A DNA stretch of 64,000 nucleotides from Kosakonia sacchari SP1 (lineage in GTDB: Bacteria; Pseudomonadota; Gammaproteobacteria; Enterobacterales; Enterobacteriaceae). The notes below the pieces were generated by a model. The model had not been told where the DNA came from, did no database searches, and saw nothing but the letters and a program-made list of their open reading frames with translations. A program made the position numbers and the translations under genes. Numbering within the stretch: position 1 is the stretch's first letter; each line of letters opens with the position of its first letter. Below are positions 45,174 to 56,051 of this stretch, piece after piece. The stretch covers positions 3,038,001-3,102,000 of the forward strand of contig NZ_CP007215.2 in assembly GCF_000300455.3 (NCBI RefSeq). The letters are read 5' to 3'.

Positions 45174-46364
45174 ATGAGTGTACGTTTAGTGTTAGCCAAA
45201 GGGCGCGAAAAATCCCTGCTTCGCCGTCATCCCTGGATTTTCTCCGGCGCGGTAGCGCGAATGGAAGGCAAAGCCAGCCTCGGTGAAACAGTTGATATCG
45301 TCGATCATCAGGGCAAGTGGCTGGCGCGTGGAGCATTATCTCCTGCATCGCAGATTCGTGCTCGCGTCTGGACTTTCGATAAAAATGAAAGCATTGATAT
45401 CGCGTTCTTCACCCGTCGCCTACAACAAGCGCAGCAGTGGCGAGATTGGCTGGCGCAACGCGATGGTCTCGACAGCTATCGCCTGATTGCTGGCGAATCA
45501 GACGGGTTACCAGGCGTAACCATTGATCGTTTCGATAATTTTCTTGTTCTTCAACTTCTTAGCGCAGGGGCTGAATACCAGCGACCAGCCATTATCTCAG
45601 CGCTCCAGTCACTCTATCCACAATGTGCGATTTACGATCGCAGCGATGTTGCCGTGCGTAAAAAAGAGGGGCTGGAACTCTCGCAAGGGGTGGTGGCCGG
45701 CGAACTGCCGCCCGCATTGTTGCCTATTAAAGAACACGGCATGAAGTTGTTTGTCGATATTCAGGGTGGGCATAAAACCGGTTACTACCTCGATCAGCGT
45801 GACAGCCGGCTGGCAACACGTCGCTACGTGGCAGACAAGCGCGTATTAAACTGCTTTTCCTACACCGGCGGCTTTGCTGTTTCCGCGCTGATGGGCGGAT
45901 GCCGCCAGGTCGTTAGTGTGGATACCTCGCAGGAAGCGCTGGATGTCGCAAAACAGAACATTACGCTGAACGCGCTGGATTTAAGCAAAGCAGAATTTGT
46001 TCGCGACGACGTATTCAAACTACTGCGCAAATATCGCGATCAGGGCGAAACTTTCGATGTCATCGTGATGGACCCGCCAAAGTTCGTGGAAAACAAAAGC
46101 CAGTTAATGGGCGCCTGTCGCGGTTATAAAGACATCAACATGCTGGCGATCCAGCTCCTCAATCCCGGCGGTGTACTGCTCACTTTCTCCTGTTCCGGTT
46201 TGATGGCCACAGATTTATTTCAGAAAATCATTGCTGACGCCGCAATAGATGCTGGTCGTGATGTACAATTTATAGAACAGTTCCGTCAGGCCGCCGATCA
46301 TCCTGTGATCGCTACCTACCCGGAAGGGCTGTATCTGAAAGGGTTTGCCTGCCGCGTCATGTAA
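45174..46364 (+). CDS. rlmI: 23S rRNA m5C1962 methyltransferase RlmI
   Basis: A 396-residue SAM-dependent enzyme that methylates C1962 of 23S rRNA. An N-terminal PUA domain (about 1-75) is followed by an EEHEE linker domain and a Rossmann methyltransferase domain. SAM and catalytic motifs are [24 protein letters not shown] and TFSCSG (catalytic Cys). It has the same length as E. coli RlmI. Confidence 0.97.
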   Translation: MSVRLVLAKGREKSLLRRHPWIFSGAVARMEGKASLGETVDIVDHQGKWLARGALSPASQIRARVWTFDKNESIDIAFFTRRLQQAQQWRDWLAQRDGLDSYRLIAGESDGLPGVTIDRFDNFLVLQLLSAGAEYQRPAIISALQSLYPQCAIYDRSDVAVRKKEGLELSQGVVAGELPPALLPIKEHGMKLFVDIQGGHKTGYYLDQRDSRLATRRYVADKRVLNCFSYTGGFAVSALMGGCRQVVSVDTSQEALDVAKQNITLNALDLSKAEFVRDDVFKLLRKYRDQGETFDVIVMDPPKFVENKSQLMGACRGYKDINMLAIQLLNPGGVLLTFSCSGLMATDLFQKIIADAAIDAGRDVQFIEQFRQAADHPVIATYPEGLYLKGFACRVM

Positions 46365-46406
46365 CTTGAAATTTGGAACCGCGCCCGCATATCTGCGGGT
46401 ATGTAA

Positions 46407-46741
<335 letters not shown>

Positions 46742-46742
<1 letters not shown>

Positions 46743-46773
46743 AAATACCCCGCCAGATGCGGGGTATTTTTTA
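46742..46773. terminator. Bidirectional terminator between hspQ and yccU
   Basis: A perfect stem AAAATACCCCGC / GCGGGGTATTTT with a five-base loop. A and T runs on each side serve both convergent genes. Confidence 0.9.
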
Positions 46774-47184
46774 TTTCGCCAGACCGAGCCGCGGGATCTC
46801 AATCGCCGGGCAGCGATCCATCACTACACTTAACCCCGCCTCACGCGCCAGCACAGCGGCTTGTTCATTAATCACCCCTAATTGCATCCAAAGCGTTTTC
46901 GCGCCAACGGCAATCGCCTCTTGAGCAACCCCCCACGCCGCTTCCGAATTACGAAAAACATCCACCATGTCGATCTTTTCTGGCACATCGGCAAGCGTTG
47001 CATAACCCTGCTGCCCAAGAAGGGTAGTGCCTGCTACTTTCGGCGAGACGGGAATCACATGATAACCCTGGTCCAGCAAATACTTCATTACGCGGTAGCT
47101 TGGTCGGTCGGGTTTATCACTTGCTCCAACCAGCGCAATAGTTTGGGTCGACTGTAAAATAGCGGCAATATCGGTTTCTTTCAT
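46771..47184 (-). CDS. yccU: CoA-binding-domain protein YccU
   Basis: A 137-residue single Rossmann domain of the CoA-binding family. It has [19 protein letters not shown] near the N-terminus and a later [20 protein letters not shown]. It matches E. coli YccU in size and position. Its biochemical role is unknown. Confidence 0.93.
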   Translation of the reverse strand: MKETDIAAILQSTQTIALVGASDKPDRPSYRVMKYLLDQGYHVIPVSPKVAGTTLLGQQGYATLADVPEKIDMVDVFRNSEAAWGVAQEAIAVGAKTLWMQLGVINEQAAVLAREAGLSVVMDRCPAIEIPRLGLAK

Positions 47185-47321
47185 GTTCTCCTCCCGGCGA
47201 TGTCACCAAAGTGTAAATCAAACAGACCCACTCGACCATTTTCGGATTTTTTTATCCACTTCTCTTGCAGCATCAGATGCTTCCAGTAATCTGTAGCGAA
47301 AATCACTGACGGAAGCGGATT

Positions 47322-47780
47322 ATGGAATCAACCACTCGCACCTTACCCGTGCGCAAACATATTGCCCTGGTCGCACACGACCATTGCAAGCAATCATTAA
47401 TGAAATGGGTAGAACGTCACCAGCCAGTACTGGCCAAGCATGAGCTCTATGCGACTGGTACAACCGGAAATTTGATTCAGCGAGCAACCGGCCTTGAAGT
47501 CAACGCAATGCTGAGCGGCCCGATGGGCGGCGACCAGCAAGTCGGCGCGTTGATTTCAGAAGGCAAAATCGACGTACTGATTTTCTTCTGGGACCCGCTT
47601 AATGCTGTCCCGCACGATCCTGACGTGAAAGCCCTCTTACGTCTTGCAACGGTGTGGAATATTCCGGTTGCAACCAATTTATCTACCGCTGATTTTATTA
47701 TCGACTCTCCGCAGTTTAATAACAGCGTCGACATCCTCATCCCGGACTACCAACGTTACCTCGCTGAGCGTCTGAAATAA
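47322..47780 (+). CDS. mgsA: Methylglyoxal synthase
   Basis: 152 residues. Converts dihydroxyacetone phosphate to methylglyoxal and phosphate when sugar phosphates build up. Active-site segments are [11 protein letters not shown] and [15 protein letters not shown], with the catalytic Asp in the latter. It is identical in length to E. coli MgsA. In E. coli, csgI (yccT) lies between mgsA and yccU; here only 137 bases separate them. Confidence 0.97.
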   Translation: MESTTRTLPVRKHIALVAHDHCKQSLMKWVERHQPVLAKHELYATGTTGNLIQRATGLEVNAMLSGPMGGDQQVGALISEGKIDVLIFFWDPLNAVPHDPDVKALLRLATVWNIPVATNLSTADFIIDSPQFNNSVDILIPDYQRYLAERLK

Positions 47781-47783
47781 GTC

Positions 47784-47810
47784 CTGGCGGCCGCAGCGGC
47801 CGCCTTCGTT
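47784..47810 (+). terminator. GC-rich hairpin between mgsA and helD
   Basis: A perfect nine-base stem GGCGGCCGC / GCGGCCGCC followed by TTCGTTTC. It lies between the convergent mgsA and helD genes and probably terminates mgsA. The T run is weak. Confidence 0.65.
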
Positions 47811-49865
47811 TCACGGTTTTCGCGCGACTGGCACATCCAGCGATTTTAACGTGTCGACAAAGCGTGACGGTTCATCTTTATCAAACAACAACCAGACGCG
47901 ATGGCGTGCGCGCGTCAACGCGACGTACAACAATCGCCGCTCTTCCGCATCAGGGAACTCTTCCGCCTGCGGCAACAAGGCTTGCTCCATAATGGATTCC
48001 CGCGCCGGGGCAGGAAAACCATCCGCGCCCTCTTTCAGCCCCACAACAATCACATAATCCGCTTGTTGCCCTTTACTGGCGTGTATAGTCGTAAAATCGA
48101 GCTGAAGTTTCGGCCAGCGGGTGGCTGCTTTCTCCAGAACGGCAGGTTTTCCGTGATGATAACGAGCCAGAACCAGGATCCTGTCTTCCGGCGTTGCATA
48201 TCCACTGAGCTTATCTAATAGTGCATCCAGTTGATCCTGCGCCATCAGCGTCACTGCTTTTTTATCGCCTGTTTTCAAACTATTCAATGGCTTTGCAAGC
48301 TGCCATGGGTTCTGCTGGATAAAGCGATTCGCCACTTCGCCAATACGTGAATTGAAACGATAAGTCGTATCCAGCGCGCAGAGATCGCCTTCACCAAAAT
48401 AGTCATGGAAAGCGGTGGTTAAGGAAAGTTGCGCGCCGCTGAAACGGTAGATAGCCTGCCAGTCATCCCCGACAGCAAACAGTGTCGTTTGTGAGTTTTG
48501 CTTACGCAACGCAGCCAGCAAAGCCGCGCGCTGCGGTGAAATATCCTGAAATTCATCAACCAGAATATGCTTCCATGGGCTAATAAAACGCCCTTTTTCA
48601 AGCACATTGATTGCCTGATGAATCAACCCGGAAAAATCAACGGCGTTTTCAGACTTTAGCTCGGCTTTCCACGCTTTTAAAATCGGCGCCATTAGTTTAA
48701 TGCGCTTACTGAACAGATCACGAACGTCATCTGGTGCGCTGGCGATCATCTCCGCCTGTGCACCACCATGCATGCGCATCAGTCCAATCCAACGATCGAG
48801 ACGTGGAGCGATGCGGCGTTGCAATTTTGCATCTTCCCAAAAATTGCCTTCAGGAACTTCCCATTCCATCTCTTCTTCCAGCCACTGACGCCACCCTTTC
48901 GCCTGTGCTTTCTTTTCACTGCACTGCTGGCACCAGGTGTCTGTTAGCAAGGACAAGCGAGCCGACGTATCATTTTCCAGCTCGCTTAACGCGGGCACCT
49001 TTTTGCTTCCCTGGGAGATGATATATAACGCCAGCGCATGAAAAGTGCGCGCGGTAATCTCTTCGGTATGTAGCCGTTGCTGGATACGCTCATCCATCTC
49101 CAGGGCAGCTTTGCGACCAAACGCGAGCAGAAGGATTTGATCCGCCGAGGCTTTGCCACGAGCCAGCAACCAGCCAGCTCTGGCTACCAGAACCGAAGTT
49201 TTTCCGCTGCCCGCGCCAGCAAGCACTAATAAAGAGTGTTCACCGTTGATCACGGCACGAGCCTGTGCCGGGTTTAAAGGAGATGTTTCGACTTGCTCAA
49301 AAAAAGCGGCGTACTGAGTAACCATCGTTTCAGTATAAGTTTGATTGTGCTCTGCCCGGCGCTTCTCAACATCCGTCAGCCACGACTGGCACTGGCGCCA
49401 GAGCTCACGGCAATTATCAAACTCAGGTAATCGGCTTGTTGGAATCGGCAATGCAGCAAACGCCTGCTGCAATTGCTGCTGTAGCCCCTGAAGCTGCTTG
49501 CGGGTAAGCCATTTCGTTGGCTCAATACGCCCGGAAATCAGCTCCAGTTGCTCAGATAAAACCCCGGCAGCGACCTCGCTCATTTCCGCACTCCATCGGT
49601 TCCAGCGCTCATTTAAAAGATGGTAAAAGCGCTGTGTTTCGCTCCATTCCGTTCCGTGAAGACGAACCACTTTGTTGTCGGCAAGCTGAAATTCCATTTC
49701 TCCCCACACCAGCCCTCGCTTGCATTCAATCGCTAACAACTGATTGAAAGGGATAAGGTATTCGTGTCTGTCACCTGCCACTTTAATGCCGGCGTTCAGA
49801 ATGACTGCGCGATCGTAAGGGTGTTGCGCCAGACGTTTTCCCAGTGAGGTCGCTTTCAGTTCCAT
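47811..49865 (-). CDS. helD: DNA helicase IV
   Basis: A 684-residue superfamily 1 (UvrD/Rep-like) 3'-5' helicase. Walker A is AGAGSGKTSVL, Walker B/motif II is ILVDEFQDISP, and motif VI lies in LLYVALTRARHRVWLL. An N-terminal extension of about 190 residues before the helicase core is typical of HelD. It is divergent from yccF, as in E. coli. Confidence 0.96.
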   Translation of the reverse strand: MELKATSLGKRLAQHPYDRAVILNAGIKVAGDRHEYLIPFNQLLAIECKRGLVWGEMEFQLADNKVVRLHGTEWSETQRFYHLLNERWNRWSAEMSEVAAGVLSEQLELISGRIEPTKWLTRKQLQGLQQQLQQAFAALPIPTSRLPEFDNCRELWRQCQSWLTDVEKRRAEHNQTYTETMVTQYAAFFEQVETSPLNPAQARAVINGEHSLLVLAGAGSGKTSVLVARAGWLLARGKASADQILLLAFGRKAALEMDERIQQRLHTEEITARTFHALALYIISQGSKKVPALSELENDTSARLSLLTDTWCQQCSEKKAQAKGWRQWLEEEMEWEVPEGNFWEDAKLQRRIAPRLDRWIGLMRMHGGAQAEMIASAPDDVRDLFSKRIKLMAPILKAWKAELKSENAVDFSGLIHQAINVLEKGRFISPWKHILVDEFQDISPQRAALLAALRKQNSQTTLFAVGDDWQAIYRFSGAQLSLTTAFHDYFGEGDLCALDTTYRFNSRIGEVANRFIQQNPWQLAKPLNSLKTGDKKAVTLMAQDQLDALLDKLSGYATPEDRILVLARYHHGKPAVLEKAATRWPKLQLDFTTIHASKGQQADYVIVVGLKEGADGFPAPARESIMEQALLPQAEEFPDAEERRLLYVALTRARHRVWLLFDKDEPSRFVDTLKSLDVPVARKP

Positions 49866-49987
49866 GACTTATCGTTCTCAACTTGTGACAATAATTGCCA
49901 GTTTACCTGCCAGAGAATTGGCGCTCCAGCCCAAATAATCGTTACAATTACTGGCATTCACTACCGACCAGTTTGTACTGAGGTTTT

Positions 49988-50434
49988 ATGCGTACTGTTT
50001 TGAATATTCTAAATTTTGTGCTTGGTGGTTTCGCCACAACATTCGGATGGCTACTCGCAACAATAATCAGCGCCCTGCTCATTATCACTCTGCCGTTGAC
50101 ACGCTCCTGCTGGGAAATCACAAAGCTCTCACTTATCCCCTGGGGAAATGAAGCCATTCACATTGATGAACTCGAACCACAGAGCAAAAACAGCCTATTA
50201 AATGCGGGCGGAACGTTACTGAATATTGTCTGGTTTGTTCTGTTTGGCTGGTGGCTATGCATTATGCATATTACCGCCGGTATCGCGCAGTGTCTTACCA
50301 TCATCGGCATTCCCGTTGGCGTCGCGAACTTTAAAATCGCTGCGATTGCGCTGTGGCCAGTTGGCCGACGAGTGGTCTCTGTAGAAACCGCTCGCGCAGC
50401 CCGTGAAGCCAATGCGCACCGTCGTTTTCAATAA
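49988..50434 (+). CDS. yccF: Inner-membrane protein YccF
   Basis: 148 residues with two YccF domains, each a pair of hydrophobic helices with LGG and PLTRSCWEI. The protein starts MRTVLNILNFVLGGF, as in E. coli. It is followed 17 bases later by yccS in the same transcription unit. The function is unknown. Confidence 0.95.
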   Translation: MRTVLNILNFVLGGFATTFGWLLATIISALLIITLPLTRSCWEITKLSLIPWGNEAIHIDELEPQSKNSLLNAGGTLLNIVWFVLFGWWLCIMHITAGIAQCLTIIGIPVGVANFKIAAIALWPVGRRVVSVETARAAREANAHRRFQ

Positions 50435-50451
50435 TCGGATCGCTTGTCATT

Positions 50452-52581
50452 ATGTTAAGTCCTCTGCTTCGCCGTTATACATGGAACAGTGCCTGGCTCT
50501 ATAACGTCAGAATTTTTATTGCGCTTTGCGGGACTGCTTTGCTGCCCTGGCTACTCGGCGAGGTGAAACTGACCATCCCGTTAACGCTTGGCGTCGTTGC
50601 CGCCGCGCTTGCCGACCTGGATGACCGCCTGACGGGGCGCTTGAAAAACCTGATAATTACGCTGGTATGCTTTTTTATTGCGTCTGCATCTGTGGAGTTA
50701 CTCTTCCCGTGGCCATGGTTGTTTGCGCTTGGTCTTGTGACATCCACCATTGGTTTTATCCTGCTTGGCGGGCTTGGACAGCGCTACGCCACCATTGCTT
50801 TTGGTGCACTGCTCATTGCGGTCTACACCATGCTGGGGATTTCTCTATTCGAACAGTGGTATCAGCAACCACTGCTGCTATTAGCCGGGGCCATCTGGTT
50901 TAACTTGCTTACGCTAGTCGGACATCTGGTTTTCCCCATTCGCGCCCTACAAGACAACCTGGCTCGCTGCTATGAACAACTGGCACATTATCTTGAACTG
51001 AAATCACGCCTTTTCGACCCGGATATTGAAGATGATAGTCAGGCGCCGCTCTATGATTTAGCCCTGGCGAATGGGCTGTTAGTGAACACGCTCAATCAAA
51101 CTAAAGCCACGTTGCTCACGCGCTTGCGCGGAGACCGTGGGCAGCGCGGCACACGTCAAACATTACATTACTATTTTGCGGCGCAAGATATTCACGAACG
51201 AGCCAGTTCGTCACATATTCAATACAAAACACTGCGCGAACACTTCCGTTACAGCGATGTAATGTTCCGCTTTCAGCGCTTACTTTCCATGCAATCGCAT
51301 GCATGCGCTCAGTTATCACGCGCCATCTTGCTTCGCACTCCGTATCAACATGATTCTCGCTTCGAACGGGCATTTATCCACCTTGACGCGGCCCTTGATC
51401 GCCTTCGCGCTAATGGCATCACACCGCAGAAGCATATGAAAGCGCTTGGTTTTCTTCTGGATAACCTAAGGGCTATTGACGCTCAGTTAGCAACTATTGA
51501 ATCCGGGCAATCACAGCCCTCATTATCAAATGACACTGAAAATCAGCTTTCGGACGATAGTCTGAGTGGTTTTAACGACATACGACAGCGGTTACGTAAT
51601 AATTTGACGCCCGAATCCGCACTCTTTCGTCACGCAGTGCGCATGTCGGTGGTGTTATGTATCGGTTATGCTTTTATCCAAATAACGGGGCTACAGCATG
51701 GTTATTGGATCTTACTGACCAGTCTTTTTGTCTGCCAGCCGAACTATAACGCTACTCGCCACCGCCTGACATTACGCGTAATTGGTACGCTGATTGGCGT
51801 TGCGATCGGATTGCCGGTACTTTACTTCGTTCCCTCACATGAAGGGCAACTGATACTCATCGTCATCACCGGCGTACTGTTTTTTGCATTTCGAACAGTG
51901 CAATACGCGCATGCCACGATGTTCATCACATTGCTGGTGTTGCTGTGCTTTAATTTGCTGGGCGAAGGATTTGAAGTCGCGCTTCCCCGTATTATTGATA
52001 CGCTTATTGGATGTGCTATCGCCTGGGCGGCAGTGAGTTTTATCTGGCCGGACTGGCGTTTTCGGCACCTGCCCCGCGTCACTGAGCAAGCCTTCGACGC
52101 GAACTGCCGCTACCTTGATGCCATCCTTGAACAGTACCATCAGGGACGCGATAACCGGCTTGCTTACCGCATCGCAAGACGTAATGCCTATAACCGTGAT
52201 GCGGAACTGGCATCGGTCGTTTCAAATATGTCTTCCGAACCCGGAACCTCACCTGAACTTCGCGATGCCGCGTTCCGTTTATTATGCTTGAATCATACCT
52301 TTACCAGTTATATTTCCGCGCTTGGCGCACATCGTGAGCAACTCACCCAGCCGGATATCCTACGTTTGCTTGATGATGCAGTCTGCTATGTTGACGATGC
52401 CCTGCATCACCTACCAGCAGACCAAAAGCGTGTGCAGGATACCCTTGTCGATCTATCCCAACGCATTAAACACCTGGAACCGCGCCCGGATAGCAAAGAG
52501 CCACTGGTACTGCAACAGATTGGCCTGCTGATCGCTTTATTGCCTGAAGTGTGCCGTCTGAAAAGCCAAATCACTCAATAA
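50452..52581 (+). CDS. yccS: FUSC/YccS-family inner-membrane protein
   Basis: 709 residues (E. coli about 717). Two blocks of transmembrane helices (about 15-165 and 395-525) alternate with two cytoplasmic domains. This is the YccS/FUSC layout related to AaeB exporters. HGYWILLTSLFVCQPNYNAT is the family hallmark. It overlaps the convergent sxy end by seven bases. Its transport substrate is unknown. Confidence 0.95.
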   Translation: MLSPLLRRYTWNSAWLYNVRIFIALCGTALLPWLLGEVKLTIPLTLGVVAAALADLDDRLTGRLKNLIITLVCFFIASASVELLFPWPWLFALGLVTSTIGFILLGGLGQRYATIAFGALLIAVYTMLGISLFEQWYQQPLLLLAGAIWFNLLTLVGHLVFPIRALQDNLARCYEQLAHYLELKSRLFDPDIEDDSQAPLYDLALANGLLVNTLNQTKATLLTRLRGDRGQRGTRQTLHYYFAAQDIHERASSSHIQYKTLREHFRYSDVMFRFQRLLSMQSHACAQLSRAILLRTPYQHDSRFERAFIHLDAALDRLRANGITPQKHMKALGFLLDNLRAIDAQLATIESGQSQPSLSNDTENQLSDDSLSGFNDIRQRLRNNLTPESALFRHAVRMSVVLCIGYAFIQITGLQHGYWILLTSLFVCQPNYNATRHRLTLRVIGTLIGVAIGLPVLYFVPSHEGQLILIVITGVLFFAFRTVQYAHATMFITLLVLLCFNLLGEGFEVALPRIIDTLIGCAIAWAAVSFIWPDWRFRHLPRVTEQAFDANCRYLDAILEQYHQGRDNRLAYRIARRNAYNRDAELASVVSNMSSEPGTSPELRDAAFRLLCLNHTFTSYISALGAHREQLTQPDILRLLDDAVCYVDDALHHLPADQKRVQDTLVDLSQRIKHLEPRPDSKEPLVLQQIGLLIALLPEVCRLKSQITQ

Positions 52582-53195
52582 GGATTTGCCCCTTTCTTCA
52601 ACACCCCCTTAAACCACTCCATCAGTTCCCGGCGTCGAGGCGCCGGTAACGCAGCCTCGTGAAGCCCGACAATTGCGCCCTCCAGGGCGAGAAGCACTTT
52701 CGCGCTCAGGTGCTTATTTGTTTTTCTCAATCGAAGCCAACAAACTTTTGCCCCGAGCATCCGCAGTGTATGCGCATCCAGTACCCCCGCTTCATGGAGT
52801 TGAGCTTCAAGTTGAAAAGTAAGGTTAGGCAGATCGCGCAATCGCATTCTGGCACTGCGCCGATCCTTATCACGCCGGGCAGCATCGAGTGAAAGTGCCG
52901 AAAGTTGCAGAAGTAACGAGCGATCACGCCACAGGCTCTCGTTAACGAAGTAATAATTTAACGAAACCTGACGCCCGCGTTTGTTGAATACCAGCAAAGG
53001 AGCATCTTGCGTAACCGTGTATTGCGCACTCTCTTCACAAGCCCGAAGGTAGAGTTCCCCCTCGGCAACCATAGCGAAAACAGTTTTATCCACTGACAAG
53101 CTGTAACCGCCAAAATGAGCGCGGTGACAAATTGTTCCGAGAGGCATGAGGTATTCGCGCGACTGATATATCCGTTGATAAGATAGGTCTTCCAT
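52575..53195 (-). CDS. sxy: Competence regulator Sxy/TfoX
   Basis: About 206 residues from the ATG at 53195 (MEDLSYQRIYQSREYL), preceded by AAGGG; the extension to 53216 is rejected. The N-terminal TfoX domain (TICHRAHFGGYSLSVDKTVF) and C-terminal helix-hairpin domain (TLRMLGAKVCWLRL) are clear. Sxy helps CRP act at CRP-S sites of competence genes in E. coli and Haemophilus. It is divergent from sulA, as in E. coli. Confidence 0.94.
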   Translation of the reverse strand: MEDLSYQRIYQSREYLMPLGTICHRAHFGGYSLSVDKTVFAMVAEGELYLRACEESAQYTVTQDAPLLVFNKRGRQVSLNYYFVNESLWRDRSLLLQLSALSLDAARRDKDRRSARMRLRDLPNLTFQLEAQLHEAGVLDAHTLRMLGAKVCWLRLRKTNKHLSAKVLLALEGAIVGLHEAALPAPRRRELMEWFKGVLKKGANPY

Positions 53196-53349
53196 GATTT
53201 TTCCCTTATAAATCACGTAGTAAAAGCCAGTTTTAAATTAGTGAAACCACTACGCAGGAACATAGGCAACTGTGAGCAAGACGGCAAGCAAATTTTTCAT
53301 TACGTGGCAGGGACAAAACAAAAATGCGAGATAGTTTCAGAAAATGAGG

Positions 53350-53390
53350 TTGATCTCTGAGCATGTACAGGTTACTGTATAAACATACAG
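53350..53390 (+). promoter_or_regulatory. sulA SOS promoter with LexA box
   Basis: A near-perfect LexA operator CTGTATAAACATACAG lies at 53375-53390, inside TACTG...CAGTA flanks. A -35 TTGATC (53350-53355) and a -10 TACTGT (53373-53378), 17 bases apart, place the operator over the -10 element. It starts 39 bases before the sulA ATG. Confidence 0.92.
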
Positions 53391-53413
53391 TAACCCACAG
53401 GGCTGGATTGATT

Positions 53414-53923
53414 ATGTACACTTCAGACTATGCTAATCGTTCGACAACACTCGCTTCTACACTCAACAAATTGAACCACGTTGAGCCTTCAAGCATCACT
53501 ACCGGGCTGATTAGCGAAATGGTCTATCGTGAGGACCAGCCCTGGATGACGCAGCTTCTTTTGCTGCCTTTGCTGCAGCAACTCGGGCAACAATCCCGTT
53601 GGCAGTTGTGGTTGACGCCTCAACAAAAACTCAGCCGTGAGTGGGTGCAATCCGCTGGATTACCCCTTACCAAGGTGATGCAGGTGAACCAGCTTTCTCC
53701 AAGCGTAACACTGGACTCAATGATTCGTGCATTGCGCACCGGTAACTATAGCGTCGTTATTGGCTGGCATTCTGAAGAGCTCACCGCTGAGGAACATCGC
53801 CAATTAGCTATGGCGGCAGAAGAAGGCAATGCAATAGGCTTCGTTATGCGACCTGTACGCCACGATCCTCTGGCTGCGAGACAGCTTTCCGGGATAAAAA
53901 TTCACTCGAATTTGTATCATTGA
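53414..53923 (+). CDS. sulA: SOS cell-division inhibitor SulA
   Basis: 169 residues from the ATG at 53414 ([10 protein letters not shown]), the same length as E. coli SulA; the in-frame ATG at 53363 lies upstream of the LexA box and is rejected. SulA binds FtsZ and blocks septation until Lon removes it. The conserved core [20 protein letters not shown] and the C-terminal degradation tag KIHSNLYH are present. Repression by LexA is shown by the operator upstream. Confidence 0.97.
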   Translation: MYTSDYANRSTTLASTLNKLNHVEPSSITTGLISEMVYREDQPWMTQLLLLPLLQQLGQQSRWQLWLTPQQKLSREWVQSAGLPLTKVMQVNQLSPSVTLDSMIRALRTGNYSVVIGWHSEELTAEEHRQLAMAAEEGNAIGFVMRPVRHDPLAARQLSGIKIHSNLYH

Positions 53924-54290
53924 GTAAATTTAGGAGTTTTCCTAGGATGTTTTTTGCGTAAGGGTAGGACTTCAAATTTATCGTCAAAATACAGCGTGAA
54001 AGCCTGTGTAGCGCGCTTTGCACAGAAATAGCCGTGGCGAAAGATTCATCAGAAGTGTTAAATATTGTGTATACAAAGCCTTTTTTTTCATATGCCTGAC
54101 GGAGTTCACACTTGTAAGTTTCCAACTACGTTGTAGACTTTACATCGCCAGGGGTGCTCGGCATAAGCCAAAGATATCGGTAAAGATATCTGCAGAGTTG
54201 TCAGTGAGCAATGCCCCCGGTGAAGGATTTAACCGTGGCTTCTCAACAGAGATTCCCATGGCGATTTTTGGATGATAACGAGGCGCAAAA
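53924..54290 (+). promoter_or_regulatory. sulA-ompA intergenic region with ompA promoter and long leader
   Basis: 367 bases. A -35-like TTGTAA (54113) and a -10-like TAGACT (54134) lie at the place of the E. coli ompA promoter. They give a leader of roughly 140 bases, which in E. coli is structured, stabilises the mRNA and is the target of the small RNA MicA. The start-proximal GATAACGAGGCGCAAAA carries the ribosome site. The promoter call is by likeness to E. coli. Confidence 0.65.
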
Positions 54291-55340
54291 ATGAAAAAGA
54301 CAGCTATCGCGATTGCAGTGGCACTGGCTGGTTTCGCTACCGTAGCGCAGGCCGCTCCGAAAGATAACACCTGGTATACAGGTGGTAAACTGGGTTGGTC
54401 CCAGTATCATGACAAAGGTGCGGTATGGCAGAACGATGGCCCGACCCACGAAAGCCAACTGGGTGCTGGTGCGTTCGGTGGCTACCAGGTTAACCCGTAC
54501 GTAGGTTTCGAACTGGGCTATGACTGGCTGGGTCGTATGCCGTACAAAGGCGACACCGTTAACGGCGCGTTCAAAGCTCAGGGCGTTCAGCTGACTGCTA
54601 AACTGGGTTACCCGGTAACTGACGATCTGGACCTGTACACTCGTCTGGGTGGTATGGTTTGGCGTGCAGACGCTCAGAACAACCAGGGCTTCAAAGATCA
54701 CGATACCGGTGTTTCCCCGGTCTTCGCTGGTGGTGTTGAGTGGGCAGTTACCCGCGATATCGCTACCCGCCTGGAATACCAGTGGGTTAACAACATCGGT
54801 GATGCAAACACCGTTGGTGCTCGTCCGGACAACGGCATGCTGAGCGTAGGTGTTTCCTACCGCTTCGGCCAGCAGGAAGACGCTGCTCCGGTAGTAGCTG
54901 CTCCGGCTCCGGCTCCGGCTCCGGAAGTACAGACCAAACACTTCACTCTGAAGTCTGACGTTCTGTTCAACTTCAACAAAGCGACGCTGAAACCGGAAGG
55001 TCAGCAGGCGCTGGATCAGCTGTATGGTCAGCTGAGCAACTTGGATCCGAAAGACGGTTCCGTAGTGGTTCTGGGCTTCACCGACCGTATCGGTTCTGAC
55101 GCTTACAACCAGGGTCTGTCTGAGAAACGTGCACAGTCCGTAGTTGATTACCTGGTTTCTAAAGGTATCCCGGCTAACAAAATCTCCGCACGTGGCATGG
55201 GCAAATCCAACCCGGTTACTGGCAGCACCTGTGACAACGTGAAACCGCGTGCAGCGCTGATCGACTGCCTGGCTCCGGATCGTCGCGTTGAGATCGAAGT
55301 TAAAGGTAGCAAAGACGTTGTAACTCAGCCGCAGGCTTAA
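54291..55340 (+). CDS. ompA: Outer membrane protein A
   Basis: 349 residues. Signal peptide ending AQA-APKD, eight-stranded barrel (about 22-190), Pro-Ala hinge ([15 protein letters not shown]), and a peptidoglycan-binding OmpA domain ([40 protein letters not shown]). The two cysteines near the C-terminus are present. Codon choice is the highly biased set of abundant proteins. Terminated by a strong hairpin. Confidence 0.99.
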   Translation: MKKTAIAIAVALAGFATVAQAAPKDNTWYTGGKLGWSQYHDKGAVWQNDGPTHESQLGAGAFGGYQVNPYVGFELGYDWLGRMPYKGDTVNGAFKAQGVQLTAKLGYPVTDDLDLYTRLGGMVWRADAQNNQGFKDHDTGVSPVFAGGVEWAVTRDIATRLEYQWVNNIGDANTVGARPDNGMLSVGVSYRFGQQEDAAPVVAAPAPAPAPEVQTKHFTLKSDVLFNFNKATLKPEGQQALDQLYGQLSNLDPKDGSVVVLGFTDRIGSDAYNQGLSEKRAQSVVDYLVSKGIPANKISARGMGKSNPVTGSTCDNVKPRAALIDCLAPDRRVEIEVKGSKDVVTQPQA

Positions 55341-55349
55341 GTTCCCGTC

Positions 55350-55383
55350 TAAAAAAAACCCCGCTCATCAGCGGGGTTTTTTA
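55350..55383. terminator. Terminator between ompA and matP
   Basis: Stem AACCCCGCT / AGCGGGGTT with a four-base loop. Eight A residues lie on the left and six or more T residues on the right, so it can serve both convergent genes. Confidence 0.93.
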
Positions 55384-55416
55384 TTGCCTGAAATAAAAGC
55401 CTGGGATAATACGCAC

Positions 55417-55869
55417 CTATTCTTTCCCGAGCAATGCCTGCAGGTCATGCTTCAGCGTAGACATCTGAGAGGCATACTTCTCCTTGTGTTCAGCATCTTC
55501 AATCAGTTGCACAATCGTTTCAGAAAGCGTTTTCCCCCTGCGCTGCGCTAACCCAGCCAGACGCTGCCAGACCACAAATTCCAGATCGATCGATTTTTTA
55601 CGCGTATGCTGATGTTCGGCGTTGAAATGCCGCTTGCGGCGGGCGCGAATAGTTTGTTTCATCCGGTTAATCAATGACGGATTGATATGCTGTACAATCC
55701 AATCGTTGACCTGTACGGGTTCATTTTCGAGTGTCAACAATAAATCGACCGCGTCTTTAGCGGCACTGGCTTCAATGTAGCGCGTGATTAATTCCCCTTC
55801 ACGATGCTTTTTTACCAGATACTTCCATTTCCAGCCGCTTTCGAGATTTTCCAGTTGTTGATATTTCAT
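55417..55869 (-). CDS. matP: Macrodomain Ter protein MatP
   Basis: 150 residues from the ATG at 55869 ([20 protein letters not shown]), the exact E. coli length; the frame extension to 56001 is not used. MatP binds matS sites, organises the chromosome terminus and links it to the divisome. The ribbon-helix-helix segment [20 protein letters not shown] is clear. Divergent from ycbZ. Confidence 0.96.
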   Translation of the reverse strand: MKYQQLENLESGWKWKYLVKKHREGELITRYIEASAAKDAVDLLLTLENEPVQVNDWIVQHINPSLINRMKQTIRARRKRHFNAEHQHTRKKSIDLEFVVWQRLAGLAQRRGKTLSETIVQLIEDAEHKEKYASQMSTLKHDLQALLGKE

Positions 55870-56051
55870 TGCGCTCTCAACGTGACCGTGTAACTCAGTC
55901 CAGAATATCAGTTTTTTCCAACTCTGCTGAAAAGAAATCACAACCTCGGTTAGGTCAATAGCGTTCGCGTCGCGAAAGCGTCTAATGACTGTGTGCTGCA
56001 CGAACGTTTACGGTATAATCGCGCCTTTGACATCAGACTAAAAAAACGACT

